Shown piece by piece: positions 10,947 to 19,926 of a DNA stretch of 24,942 bases. Made by a program: the position numbers and the translations under genes. A model generated the notes under the pieces. The model had not been told where the DNA came from, did not search any database, and saw nothing but the letters and a program-made list of their open reading frames with translations. Positions within the stretch are counted from its first letter, which is position 1. Each line of letters opens with the position of its first letter. Source of the DNA: Poteriospumella lacustris (taxonomy: Eukaryota > Sar > Chrysophyceae > Chromulinales > Dinobryaceae); assembly GCA_008000375.1 (NCBI GenBank), contig SMOI01000421.1, positions 1 through 24,942 on the forward strand, written 5' to 3'.

Positions 10947-10964
10947 GACGACGACGACGACGAC
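10947..10964 (+). repeat. (GAC)6 trinucleotide repeat
   Basis: Six GAC units about 280 nt upstream of the purine-permease start; no supported coding frame runs through it. Confidence 0.85.
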
Positions 10965-11151
10965 CGAACAGCACTGCTCCACCAGCAGCTCTACGGACTC
11001 CAGGTTTGTTTGTAGAGCCGAAAATGCTTTAAATCGATTACCTACGCATCTCATTTTCGCTGCTGAAAAGAATCAATGACGAATTCAAGGATATATAAAA
11101 AAATCAAATGGTTTATGTGCGACTAAAAAATTGAGAAAAAAATTGCCTTCA

Positions 11152-11415
11152 TCATAACAGCGATCGTGGGAATAGACAACGTGGGGGGGGGGAGGAGGAC
11201 AATGGCTTCGTGGTCATATCAAATCGCACCTCTTGAGCGAGTGAGCGATAAATCAGAAAATGCACCAGCGACGAAGATTGCAATGGGATGAAAGGCGGTC
11301 GCAAAGGTACAGAGAGCGAACACCAATGGCGTTCCTCACCATCCTGTTGTGGCTCAAGGGTGTAGTTCGACAAACCTAACATAATAATCAACTTGAAAGA
11401 GCACAACTCGCCTTC
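11152..11415 (-). other. Possible orphan coding exon (unassigned gene)
   Basis: On the minus strand a pyrimidine-rich stretch ends in TTTAG at 11416, followed by an open frame of 87 codons (EGELCSFKLIIMLGLSNY, then TLEPQQDGEERHWCSLSVPL and HFLIYRSLAQEVRFDM) to a TAG. The first ~75 codons use codons much like the neighbouring genes (TTG, CGC, TCG, GAG) and have a balanced composition, unlike the low-complexity surroundings. No ATG or convincing upstream exon could be joined: the 21-nt segment between the nearby CAG and GTATCC brings a stop in frame. No family recognised. It may be a terminal exon of a missed gene, a gene remnant, or chance. Confidence 0.3.
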
Positions 11416-11603
11416 CTAAAGAGAAAACAGACACAAAAAAATCATCGCAAATGTCGCCAATTTCTTCAAACAAAACCAATGAACCGAGCAGAAGCGACAA
11501 AGGATACTCAACAGTCCATGTTCACCATCTGTCAATGAACCAATGAAACAACAAATACGATGATGACGAATAAAATGGTGCGAGAAATTGCGACTTACCA
11601 AAC

Positions 11604-11646
11604 AGAAAAAAAGAAAAGAAAAAGAGAAAAAGAGAGAGAGAGAGAA
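11604..11646 (+). repeat. Purine-only GA/AAAG low-complexity tract
   Basis: A run of A and G only, ending in a (GA)n repeat; it reads as a long pyrimidine tract on the minus strand, directly 5' of a GGTAAGT donor-like site in that orientation. Confidence 0.75.
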
Positions 11647-12028
11647 AGGGGTCCTTCCAACAGAAACATGAGGATGACTACAGCAGGCAACAGATTCATC
11701 GTGGGTACAGTACACCATCGACAGGAAAAGAAATGTTGACACGTCTCTACCACGAAGATTATAAATTGGGACATGCAGAAAAGAGTGGATAACATCATAT
11801 AAAGGAAAACAACTCACTGTTCTACAGTGAGTCAGGAGATAGATGACTAAGAGAACTTCGCCTCCCACAGACAGGCAAAGGCAAAGAAACAGGTGATTGA
11901 CTCATCAATGGTAGCAAGAACGTGATAGCCGATGGCTTTCGAAAGATTGGAATCGAAATGTAATCAGGGAACGAGAAAAAAGACAAAGGGAAAAAGTCAT
12001 ATGCATATATATAGCACAGAGACACTCG

Positions 12029-14193
12029 TCATACCAAGTGGACCACTTCGTCAGATCGGGGTGATGCCACTGTTGCGATGTTGTTGCTGAGAGAAAGATG
12101 ATCCGAATGGCGTGCACTACTATTGCCAGCAGAATATCTACGCGGTTGATGTTGTGTCGTCGAGATATTCGTTGATGCAGGTGGGCTATCCACTGCCTCA
12201 AGATCGGCTGTCGGGGATGACGTCAACGATTTTGGCGACGATTGTTTATGTTCCGCGATACGTTCGAAAGAATCGGTATCAGGAATGTCCTCACGATACA
12301 ATGAATCCACATTAGATACGATGAAGTCGAAGGCCGGTGAGGATGATGGCTCAGGAGCGACGACGTAGTATTTTTTCCAAGTTTGGGACGAGGACGATGA
12401 AGGTGTGGGCTTCTGCAACGACAACGAATGGTTCGATACACTACCGCTGTGGCTGGATTGACGACCACTGCCTATCATTGATGCTGATACCTCCAATAGA
12501 CGTTGCATGGGGACGACAAGCATGTGAGAAGACCAAATCGACGGTCCTTTCTTCATACTGCGCGATTTGGTATTCTTCGCATTCAGAATATACGCCTTCA
12601 TGAAATGCTTCTGTTCGTCGGGCGAGAAATATTGGCGGTATTGCGCGTAGGTCACGTAGTACAAGGCGGCACAGGCCATATAAACAACATAGACAATTAA
12701 CGAATCCGTGCTTCCTTGGAATCCCACCGCCGAGAGGAACAACAACAGGGACAATATGATACCGACTACCGCACCGCTGATCCCCACCGGACTCTTCCAG
12801 TGACGCTTCATGGCCCCAAAACGTAATCGGAAGACAATGAAGGCGCAAAAGATGGAGACATAGACTAACGAGGCTCCAATGATGACCGTCTGTAGTAACA
12901 ACGGGGGTCCAACGAGTGGTGCGTATTTCCACAACAATACACATACGATCACTTGGGAAATAGACGAGAGAGCCAAAGTGAAGTATGGAGTGTTGTTCAC
13001 ACCGAACGTGCTCGATAACACACGAGGCAACAGTCCAGATTGTGCCAACGACGATACTTGATACCCACATCCCCACATATAACCAATGGACACCGAAAAG
13101 ATCGATACAATCGCGATGATCGCCCCGATCGACTTCGTGGACTCGAAGATGCGATAGTAGCCAGGTATCAAAGGCAGCGGTGATGCTGCAAAGTCGTCAG
13201 AAATCCCAGGAAATGTACAGCTCGCAGCGACAATCACCCAAAAGGAAACCAACACTGACAGCAAATTGCCGAGAATCATGCCTCGAGGCAAGTTAACGTT
13301 GACCTGCTCAACAACAACAATAACAAGCAAATCAGTTTCCAGTGTCGCGTCAAAGACAATACACGATGATACTTACATTCTTCACGCGATCACAAGTTTG
13401 TGGAACCAACTCAACTCCCAAATAGAACCAGACAGGGAACACAAGCGACTCCATGAAGCCACGAGATCCTCCGATGAAACTGTCTCCAGTGTCTCCATTT
13501 GGCACGCAGTACTTGTTGACATCAATCGCTGATACCAAGCCACAGCAGTATATGGCAATCAACACTGTCACAAATATCCCACACGTTATTATAAAATACC
13601 ACAGTAGTATTCCACCACGCAAATGTACCCCATACAAGATCAGGTAGAAGATCAGATACCAGACAGGTTCAATGTCGCGTGAGGTTCCGAAGAGTTCCGT
13701 ACAAGCGGAACCAACCGACAACGCGGATATCATGACCACAATAAAGTTATCAAACATTTCGGTGACACCAACCATGAAGCCCCAAAATGGACCCAGTGAT
13801 GCTCGGCAATATCCAAACGAACCACCCGGAAATGCCACGATGCTGGTGAGCTCGGCAAAGCACAAAGTCAGCAGAACATACATGAGCCCAATTACAGCAT
13901 TCGTCAATATCATATATCCCAAGCCATAAGAAGCACCTGAACAAGAAGAAATTATGACGACGCCTTTGAACAGATCAAACAGAAAATACATACCACCATT
14001 CCAGCCAACGGTCATTCCAGCGAATTGGATCCCCACAGCTGCGAATGGAAACAAATCGATGGATTAAAATTGAAGTGACATCGACAAATTATTCACAACA
14101 CTTACTCATAAATAGAACAGACCAAAAGCCCGCCGTTCTCGGTACTTTCGAGTGTGACTCCTCAGTTGTCTCCAGCGAGTCTTTCTCAAACAT
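12029..14193 (-). CDS. APC-superfamily amino-acid/polyamine permease, four exons
   Basis: Model: exons 14193-14106, 14038-13994 (45 nt), 13936-13377 and 13303-12029; introns 67, 57 and 73 nt; 655 residues. The start is the first ATG of the open frame (MFEKDSLETTEE). The spliced product reads LFMTVGIQFAGMTVGWNGGASYGLGYM, then CFAELTSIVAFPGGSFGYCR and LGPFWGFMVGVTE, the TM1-TM3 pattern of APC permeases; the GWN motif is reminiscent of ethanolamine-permease-like members. About 12 membrane segments are visible. VKN|VNVNLPRGMILGNLL at the exon 3/4 junction matches the family's (N)(I/L)PRG motif. Expected role: uptake of amino acids or amines; substrate not decidable. A hydrophilic Ser-rich C-tail of about 190 residues after the last TM is unusually long and could be regulatory. 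The 57-nt intron has no in-frame stop. Confidence 0.9.
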
Positions 14194-14346
14194 TTTTATG
14201 AACTTGTTTTGAGGTTCACCGCCACAGTAAAATCCTTCATTAAAATAATCTCCGCAAAATATGAATACGAACACCTGCTAAACTTATGACCAAAGCTCAA
14301 GTTCCACACATTGAAGGAAATGTATTTGATCGAGTCAGCACAAACA

Positions 14347-14370
14347 ACGCCATCACGCCATCACGCCATC
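14347..14370 (+). repeat. Three tandem ACGCCATC units
   Basis: Three perfect 8-nt copies in the divergent promoter region, directly upstream of a 15-nt palindrome. Confidence 0.9.
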
Positions 14371-14382
14371 GTCATGCTGCTG

Positions 14383-14397
14383 CCATATATCATATGG
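14383..14397. promoter_or_regulatory. 15-nt palindrome CCATAT-ATC-ATATGG
   Basis: Perfect 6-bp arms around 3 nt, with a CATATG core in the right arm, about 190 nt upstream of the permease ATG and 390 nt from the CAF1 ATG. It could bind a dimeric regulator; it resembles but does not match a CArG box. Confidence 0.3.
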
Positions 14398-14683
14398 GGT
14401 ACGTCTATATCACCCACTCAATTGTCATATAGAGATATCAGGATGCGTGCAACGTACACGTTTAATATTATCGATATGTTTGGACTCATTATTCCTCCAG
14501 CGACTCTAATAGCAGAATGTCTCCGCTAACTAAGCACCCAAAACTAATACGGTGCAGAACAGCACAGCAGTCTCTTGAGACGATCTCAGAGATATTTTTC
14601 ACAACAAACTACGATATCTCTCCGAATCCACGTTTTAACAGCTATTCCGCAAGGTTTTAAACGCCCGGAACAGTGTCGATTTT

Positions 14684-16229
14684 GCTACTTGGACTATCAG
14701 ACGAAATTCGTGTCATTTCCATTTGATCGTTCCCCGTTACTTTTTTCTTACGAAACTGTTTGCTGAAATCTGGATGCAAAAAGATGACCTCGTATGATCT
14801 TCATCGAGGCACCGACAAGTCGGGCGGTTATGCAGCCGAATACAAAAGTGGATCAGTAGAAAAGAGCGCCGCCAGTGGAATATTCAAAACGCAGGATGGG
14901 AAGACAATAGAAATTCGAGACGTATGGGCAGCCAATCTGGAATCCGAAATGGAGTTAATCAGAGAGCTGGTCGTGAAGTACAGATATGTAGCAATGGTAG
15001 GTTTGGTGATGGAATGTGTCGTCTGTACTCGATTCCATTGGCTGATTTGCGGCGGTTGTTGTGTTCGGTGTGTTTGTGCAGGATACGGAGTTCCCCGGTG
15101 TAGTAGCTCGTCCGGTCGGAGACGTCGGCGACATGCAGTATCAGGTAGGTACCCTGCCAACTGTCGAGGGTCAATGCAGATGGTAATGATTGTCGATTTG
15201 GTTCCGGTGTATGCCATCGAGTAGACGCTACGTTGCAATGTGGACATGCTGAAGCTGATCCAACTGGGCATTTCGCTGGTGGATGAGGAAGGCAACTGGG
15301 TGGACGGATGCACCTGCTGGCAGTTCAATTTCAAGTTTTCTCTTTCGTACGTTGCAACAGCTTGACGAAGCCACCGACTGTCGTGGTTTGATTGACTGAT
15401 GGGTTGTGTGTCGCTTGTTTGCTCCACCGCAGAGACGATATTTTCGCACAAGACAGCATAGAGCTGCTGAAGACATCGGGCATCGACTTCGAGAAGTTCG
15501 ACAAGTTCGGCATCGATGTGCAGTACTTTGGAGAGCTGATGATGATGTCGGGACTGGTGCTGAACGACGAGATCAAGTGGATTTCTTTCCACTCCAAGTA
15601 CGACTTCGGATACTTGATGAAGACATTAACGTGTACGGAGCTCCCGATGGACGAGCAAGGCTTCCTGGACCTGTTGTTCACGTATTTTCCCTGCATCTAT
15701 GACGTCAAGGTATGTACAGTGTGGGGTATGCGCGTGCTGTGTTGGAGAGGAGCTTGACACTGTTGTGCAATGATGTAGTACATGATGACGCTAACGGACG
15801 GCATGCATGGCGGTCTGGAGGCACTGGCAACGACGCTGCAAATCGAGCGCATTGGTCCCATGCACCAAGCAGGCAGCGACTCGCTGTTGACGGCGCAGAC
15901 GTTCTTCAGTTTGATAAAGAAGAACTTCGGAGGCATATGTGACGACGCCAAGTAAGTGTTGTTCTCGCGATGGTGCTCGTTGTCCGTTGCTTACAGGAGT
16001 GTCTTGTTGTTGTTGTTGCAGGTTCAAAGGCGAGCTCTTTGGTGTCGGTACGAACCACACGAAGCACAAGACGAAGTATCCTTCGACAACGTCACTGAAC
16101 GGGATTTCGCAGACGGGCTACCCGGCACTCCAATACAACAGTGCGGTGCATTATCCCCCGAACCTGTCCAGTTCGATGATGCACTCGGCATCGGCAAGCA
16201 ACTTTGGATACGAGGACGGTTACAATTGA
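14684..16229 (+). repeat. Left arm of large inverted repeat (CAF1 copy 1)
   Basis: Reverse complement of 16858-18403; paired positions sum to 33087 with no indel seen along the 1546 nt. The arm holds 100 nt of 5' flank and a whole CAF1 gene. The outer edge is at about 14684-14689, after which the two flanks are unrelated; the inner edge is exactly at the TGA stop codon. Six substitutions were found, all in the last 125 nt. Confidence 0.95.
14784..16229 (+). CDS. CAF1: CAF1/CNOT7-type poly(A) deadenylase, copy 1, six exons
   Basis: Exons 14784-14996, 15082-15144, 15225-15346, 15433-15709, 15779-15951 and 16022-16229; introns 69-86 nt with GTAGGT, GTACGT, GTATGT or GTAAGT donors; 351 residues. 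The start is the first ATG in frame. The spliced protein has the DEDD exonuclease core: VAMDTEFPGVVARPVG (D72, E74), QLGISLVDEEGNW, CTCWQFNFKFSLS, AQDSIELLKTSGIDF, IYDVKYMM (D223) and RIGPMHQAGSDSLLT (H254, D259), so all catalytic residues are present. CAF1 is a catalytic subunit of CCR4-NOT and shortens mRNA poly(A) tails in the cytoplasm. It has about 30 extra residues at the N-terminus and a Ser/Tyr/Asn-rich C-terminal extension of about 65 residues relative to human CNOT7. It lies tail-to-tail with a nearly identical copy. Confidence 0.96.
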
Positions 16230-16857
16230 ACAGCTAGCGATCAGCCGCGTATATTACGTATTTGTACAGGATTGATAGTAGGAGATTGATGGTCTGTTCT
16301 GACTGGCTCTCTCAGTTGTCTCCCACCCGATCAGGGTCTGAGTCGCCATGAGTCTCGTTAGATGATGGCGATTTTGTTTGTTTTGTCGTGTTGGTTTTCT
16401 TTCATTTGCTGTAATTAATTCAGAGCACATCTTGCTGCGGTAACGTTTTCCCGGTGAGATCGTAGATGTTCCATCCCGAATACGGTTGTGATGCTCCTTC
16501 TGTCGGCTGCCTAAAGACTAGATTACACGCCCCTCTTCCGCCGAGCCAAACACAAGAACCTATGTTTTGATCAAACGAACATCAAAAGAATCGAGTGGGG
16601 TTGGTAGAAGAGTGATTGTTTATAGTTTTTTTAGTGAGTTAGAAGAAGGAGTTTATAACCGTATGTACATCTTCTCTCTGGAATCTCTCGCTGGGAAATG
16701 GGCAGTGCCACAGCGAGATGAGATCTGACTTAATTACAGCAAAAGCGAAAACAACAAAAACACAAGTGAAATGAAAACAACAAACCATCAGAGTCATCGG
16801 CATGACGAAACCGCGAGTGCCACAATCTTCAAGGCAACGCTTCTGATCTCCGTGCGA
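16230..16857. other. Spacer of the CAF1 palindrome: facing 3' UTRs
   Basis: 628 nt between the two CAF1 stop codons. No coding frame. Both 3' flanks are T-rich in their own sense and share a degraded common block (16405-16440 against 16708-16743 on the other strand, 31 of 36 identical), placed at different distances from the two stops. Confidence 0.7.
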
Positions 16858-18303
16858 TCAATTGTATCCATCCTCGTATCCAAAGTTGTTCGCTGATGCC
16901 GAGTGCATCATCGAACTGGACAGGTTCGGGGGATAATGCACCGCACTGTTGTATTGGAGTGCCGGGTAGCCCGTCTGCGGAATCCCGTTCAGTGACGTTG
17001 TCGAAGGATACTTCGTCTTGTGCTTCGTGTGGTTCGTACCGACACCAAAGAGCTCGCCTTTGAACCTGCAACAACAACAACAAGACACTCCTGTAAGCAA
17101 CGGACAACGAGCACCATCGCGAGAACAACACTTACTTGGCGTCGTCACATATGCCTCCGAAGTTCTTCTTTATCAAACTGAAGAACGTCTGCGCCGTCAA
17201 CAGCGAGTCGCTGCCTGCTTGGTGCATGGGACCAATGCGCTCGATTTGCAGCGTCGTTGCCAGTGCCTCCAGACCGCCATGCATGCCGTCCGTTAGCGTC
17301 ATCATGTACTACATCATTGCACAACAGTGTCAAGCTCCTCTCCAACACAGCACGCGCATACCCCACACTGTACATACCTTGACGTCATAGATGCAGGGAA
17401 AATACGTGAACAACAGGTCCAGGAAGCCTTGCTCGTCCATCGGGAGCTCCGTACACGTTAATGTCTTCATCAAGTATCCGAAGTCGTACTTGGAGTGGAA
17501 AGAAATCCACTTGATCTCGTCGTTCAGCACCAGTCCCGACATCATCATCAGCTCTCCAAAGTACTGCACATCGATGCCGAACTTGTCGAACTTCTCGAAG
17601 TCGATGCCCGATGTCTTCAGCAGCTCTATGCTGTCTTGTGCGAAAATATCGTCTCTGCGGTGGAGCAAACAAGCGACACACAACCCATCAGTCAATCAAA
17701 CCACGACAGTCGGTGGCTTCGTCAAGCTGTTGCAACGTACGAAAGAGAAAACTTGAAATTGAACTGCCAGCAGGTGCATCCGTCCACCCAGTTGCCTTCC
17801 TCATCCACCAGCGAAATGCCCAGTTGGATCAGCTTCAGCATGTCCACATTGCAACGTAGCGTCTACTCGATGGCATACACCGGAACCAAATCGACAATCA
17901 TTACCATCTGCATTGACCCTCGACAGTTGGCAGGGTACCTACCTGATACTGCATGTCGCCGACGTCTCCGACCGGACGAGCTACTACACCGGGGAACTCC
18001 GTATCCTGCACAAACACACCGAACACAACAACCGCCGCAAATCAGCCAATGGAATCGAGTACAGACGACACATTCCATCACCAAACCTACCATTGCTACA
18101 TATCTGTACTTCACGACCAGCTCTCTGATTAACTCCATTTCGGATTCCAGATTGGCTGCCCATACGTCTCGAATTTCTATTGTCTTCCCATCCTGCGTTT
18201 TGAATATTCCACTGGCGGCGCTCTTTTCTACTGATCCACTTTTGTATTCGGCTGCATAACCGCCCGACTTGTCGGTGCCTCGATGAAGATCATACGAGGT
18301 CAT
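16858..18303 (-). CDS. CAF1: CAF1/CNOT7-type poly(A) deadenylase, copy 2, six exons
   Basis: Mirror image of copy 1: exons 18303-18091, 18005-17943, 17862-17741, 17654-17378, 17308-17136 and 17065-16858, the same intron lengths, 351 residues. Exons and introns look identical to copy 1 up to the last exon. Six base differences occur there, two of which change the protein: Ser312 becomes Pro and Ser342 becomes Asn, both in the C-terminal extension outside the catalytic core. The four DEDD residues (D72, E74, D223, D259) and His254 are intact, so it should be active. Only about 100 nt upstream of the ATG is shared, so more distant promoter control may differ between the copies. Confidence 0.95.
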
Positions 18304-18403
18304 CTTTTTGCATCCAGATTTCAGCAAACAGTTTCGTAAGAAAAAAGTAACGGGGAACGATCAAATGGAAATGACACGAATTTCGTCTGATAGTCCAACT
18401 AGC
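16858..18403 (-). repeat. Right arm of large inverted repeat (CAF1 copy 2)
   Basis: Reverse complement of 14684-16229. At the outer edge the match to the left arm stops at a C/G mismatch (18399) followed by four matching bases, then no similarity. Confidence 0.95.
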
Positions 18404-18771
18404 CAACAGGATATTTGTCAAGTTGTCAGATCAAAGTCACCAACGTCAGGGCTATTGTCTCTTTTTTTTATTTCCGATTCTGTGAGTACTGAGAGTACTA
18501 AAGCGATCAATACTGCTGCCGAAGTGGCGCAAGTGCTGGCGTTTTTTTCCGACCTTGGTAGCTGCACCTTATAATAATGAGCCGCTTAAGTAAGGGTTGG
18601 AAACGGTTATTAGGTCGGATCTGACTGTTGCACGGCTATCTTTGACGTTTTGCCGAAACGACTTCAACATGCGACGATGCATCGATGACTTTGGATACTC
18701 TCCAGGCGACTTGTGCAATACAACTGAATCGAGAAAGAATCTCTTTTCTGTAAAGTCGTGGTTTGTTATCG
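18404..18771. other. Intergenic region between CAF1 copy 2 and the Ycf48-like gene
   Basis: Divergent region upstream of both genes, containing two T-runs (about 18463-18470 and 18541-18547). No coding frame, RNA gene or clear TATA element was recognised. It shares no sequence with the corresponding region upstream of CAF1 copy 1. Confidence 0.5.
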
Positions 18772-19926
18772 ATGTTTGCTCGTCTGATTGCTCTTTTGGC
18801 TGTTTTGGCTGTGGCAGTTGCCCAACAATGGTCGCTTGATAGTTCGACGACGGCGACTTTCGTTACCTCTGTTAGCGCTGCATCTGAGTCCTTTGCCGTG
18901 ACTGTTGGTGGTCAAAATGGTGGCGGAAGTATTTTGGAAACTTATGACGGAAGCTCGTGGTCCAAGAATAAGGTCCCAACGTTGATGGCTTTGGCCACGG
19001 CGACAACGCCATCCGGAAACATCGTTGTGACTAGCATCAACTCTGTTTTGAATTCTAACGATGGGGTCAACTTTTCTCCAGCGAATGCGGCGGGAACTAG
19101 CCAGTCTGCTAATGTTTATGGTGACAACAAGGAGAAGTTCGCTTTGGTGGGCTACTGGAGATTGGACAGTGATGGCACTTCCTTGCCAACCTACGTGTAC
19201 GGTGTTGCATCTTCTGACGATGGAAAGAGCTTCGCCGTCTCGAGCAACATTGAAGATGGATATTCCCGTTACGGTGCTTTCCCATCCGACAACACTTGGT
19301 ACGTCTCCAATGGTATGTGGGGAGCGGATCCTACTCCTTCCAAGGCTGTGCGCATGTTGTCCTCCCGTGTTGCTGTTGATGGTAATGGCAACCGTGTCCT
19401 CTTGGAGGACTTGCCTCGTCCTTTGAAGCGAAGAGTTTCCGACAATTCTACCGGTTGGTTTGGCAGCGTTAGCAAGACTACCGATGCTGGTAAAACCTGG
19501 ACTCAAGTCCTTACCACCAATCTTGCTGAAGACTACATTTACTTCAATGAGATCTCTTGCTCATCTGAGACCAACTGTATCGTTGTTGGTGAGGGTGATG
19601 GTGCGAATGGTGGCTATTTGACTGTTGCCTACACCACCTTCGATGGTGGCGCTACTTGGGAGAAGACCTTCAGCTCCGCTGACTTTGTGTCTTTGATGAG
19701 CGTGAAGTTCGTCAGTTCCACTGATGCTTGGCTGCTTGCCACCCAAAAGTCCGGCCGTAACTTGGTTGGAAACTTCTTTAAGACCACTGATGGTGGCAAG
19801 ACCTTCACGTTGTCTTCGACGCTGAACAACTGCTTCGGTATGGACATGTCTTTCGCCGGCAATCTCGGATTGGCGGCGTGCTGCTCTTCCTCCGGCTCAT
19901 CTTGCAGCATTGCTGTGTACAAATAA
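18772..19926 (+). CDS. Secreted Ycf48/HCF136-like beta-propeller protein with Asp-box repeats
   Basis: Intron-free, 384 residues from the ATG at 18772 to TAA. The N-terminus is a classic signal peptide (MFARLIALLAVLAVAVA|QQW, cleavage after about residue 17). The mature part has repeated Asp-box/BNR-like motifs: YDGSSW (about 58-63), SDDGKSF (148-154), TTDAGKTW (about 236-243), TFDGGATW and TTDGGKTF (about 338-345), as in the Ycf48/HCF136 photosystem II assembly-factor family and sialidase-type propellers. Cysteines cluster in the last third (SCSSETNC, NNCF, CCSSSGSSC). There is no plastid transit peptide or membrane segment, so a secreted or extracellular role is more likely than a photosystem role; function unproven. 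Codon use is strongly biased to GCT, GTT, GGT, TCC, AAG and TTG, unlike its neighbours, suggesting high expression. Confidence 0.8.
   Translation: MFARLIALLAVLAVAVAQQWSLDSSTTATFVTSVSAASESFAVTVGGQNGGGSILETYDGSSWSKNKVPTLMALATATTPSGNIVVTSINSVLNSNDGVNFSPANAAGTSQSANVYGDNKEKFALVGYWRLDSDGTSLPTYVYGVASSDDGKSFAVSSNIEDGYSRYGAFPSDNTWYVSNGMWGADPTPSKAVRMLSSRVAVDGNGNRVLLEDLPRPLKRRVSDNSTGWFGSVSKTTDAGKTWTQVLTTNLAEDYIYFNEISCSSETNCIVVGEGDGANGGYLTVAYTTFDGGATWEKTFSSADFVSLMSVKFVSSTDAWLLATQKSGRNLVGNFFKTTDGGKTFTLSSTLNNCFGMDMSFAGNLGLAACCSSSGSSCSIAVYK

Larger units (their letters stand above)
10670..12028. other. Intergenic region between two minus-strand transporter genes
   Basis: It contains the 5' flank of the purine permease (up to about 11060), with a (GAC)6 run at 10947-10964, a G9 run near 11182-11190, one plausible coding exon (11152-11415, listed separately) and T/C-rich minus-strand sequence from 11416 to 12028 that fits introns or the 3' UTR of the amino-acid permease. 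A strong donor-like GTAAGT and matching CAG acceptor lie on the minus strand at about 11597 and 11526. Confidence 0.5.
14194..14783. promoter_or_regulatory. Divergent promoter region (amino-acid permease / CAF1 copy 1)
   Basis: The only divergent gene pair in the window flanks this 590-nt region. It contains three tandem 8-nt units (14347-14370) and a short palindrome, CCATAT-ATC-ATATGG (14383-14397). The part from 14684 on is shared with the second CAF1 copy, so it probably includes the CAF1 core promoter and 5' UTR. No coding frame was supported. Confidence 0.5.

Noticed and set aside
10799-10948. Plus-strand frame reading GLIAGELPNTPAYSDGQ then an acidic stretch and a TGA
   Set aside because: It looks protein-like, but there is no start, no convincing acceptor, and upstream lies the antisense of the purine permease; most likely chance in the 5' flank.
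12029-12033. GTATGA near the end of the amino-acid permease as a splice donor to a downstream exon
   Set aside because: It is weaker than the other donors of this gene set and no matching acceptor gives a convincing C-terminus; the stop codon was kept.
14194-14274. Extending the amino-acid permease upstream of the ATG at 14193
   Set aside because: The frame is open to 14274 but has no further ATG, and the preceding AG lacks a pyrimidine tract.
14828-15592. 254-codon antisense open frame over CAF1 (and its mirror at 17495-18259)
   Set aside because: It crosses exons and introns of a well-supported gene; it appears twice only because the arms are duplicated.
14684-18403. CAF1 palindrome as a transposon or IS-like element
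   Set aside because: No transposase, terminal repeats or target-site duplication are seen; the arms hold only an ordinary intron-bearing gene.
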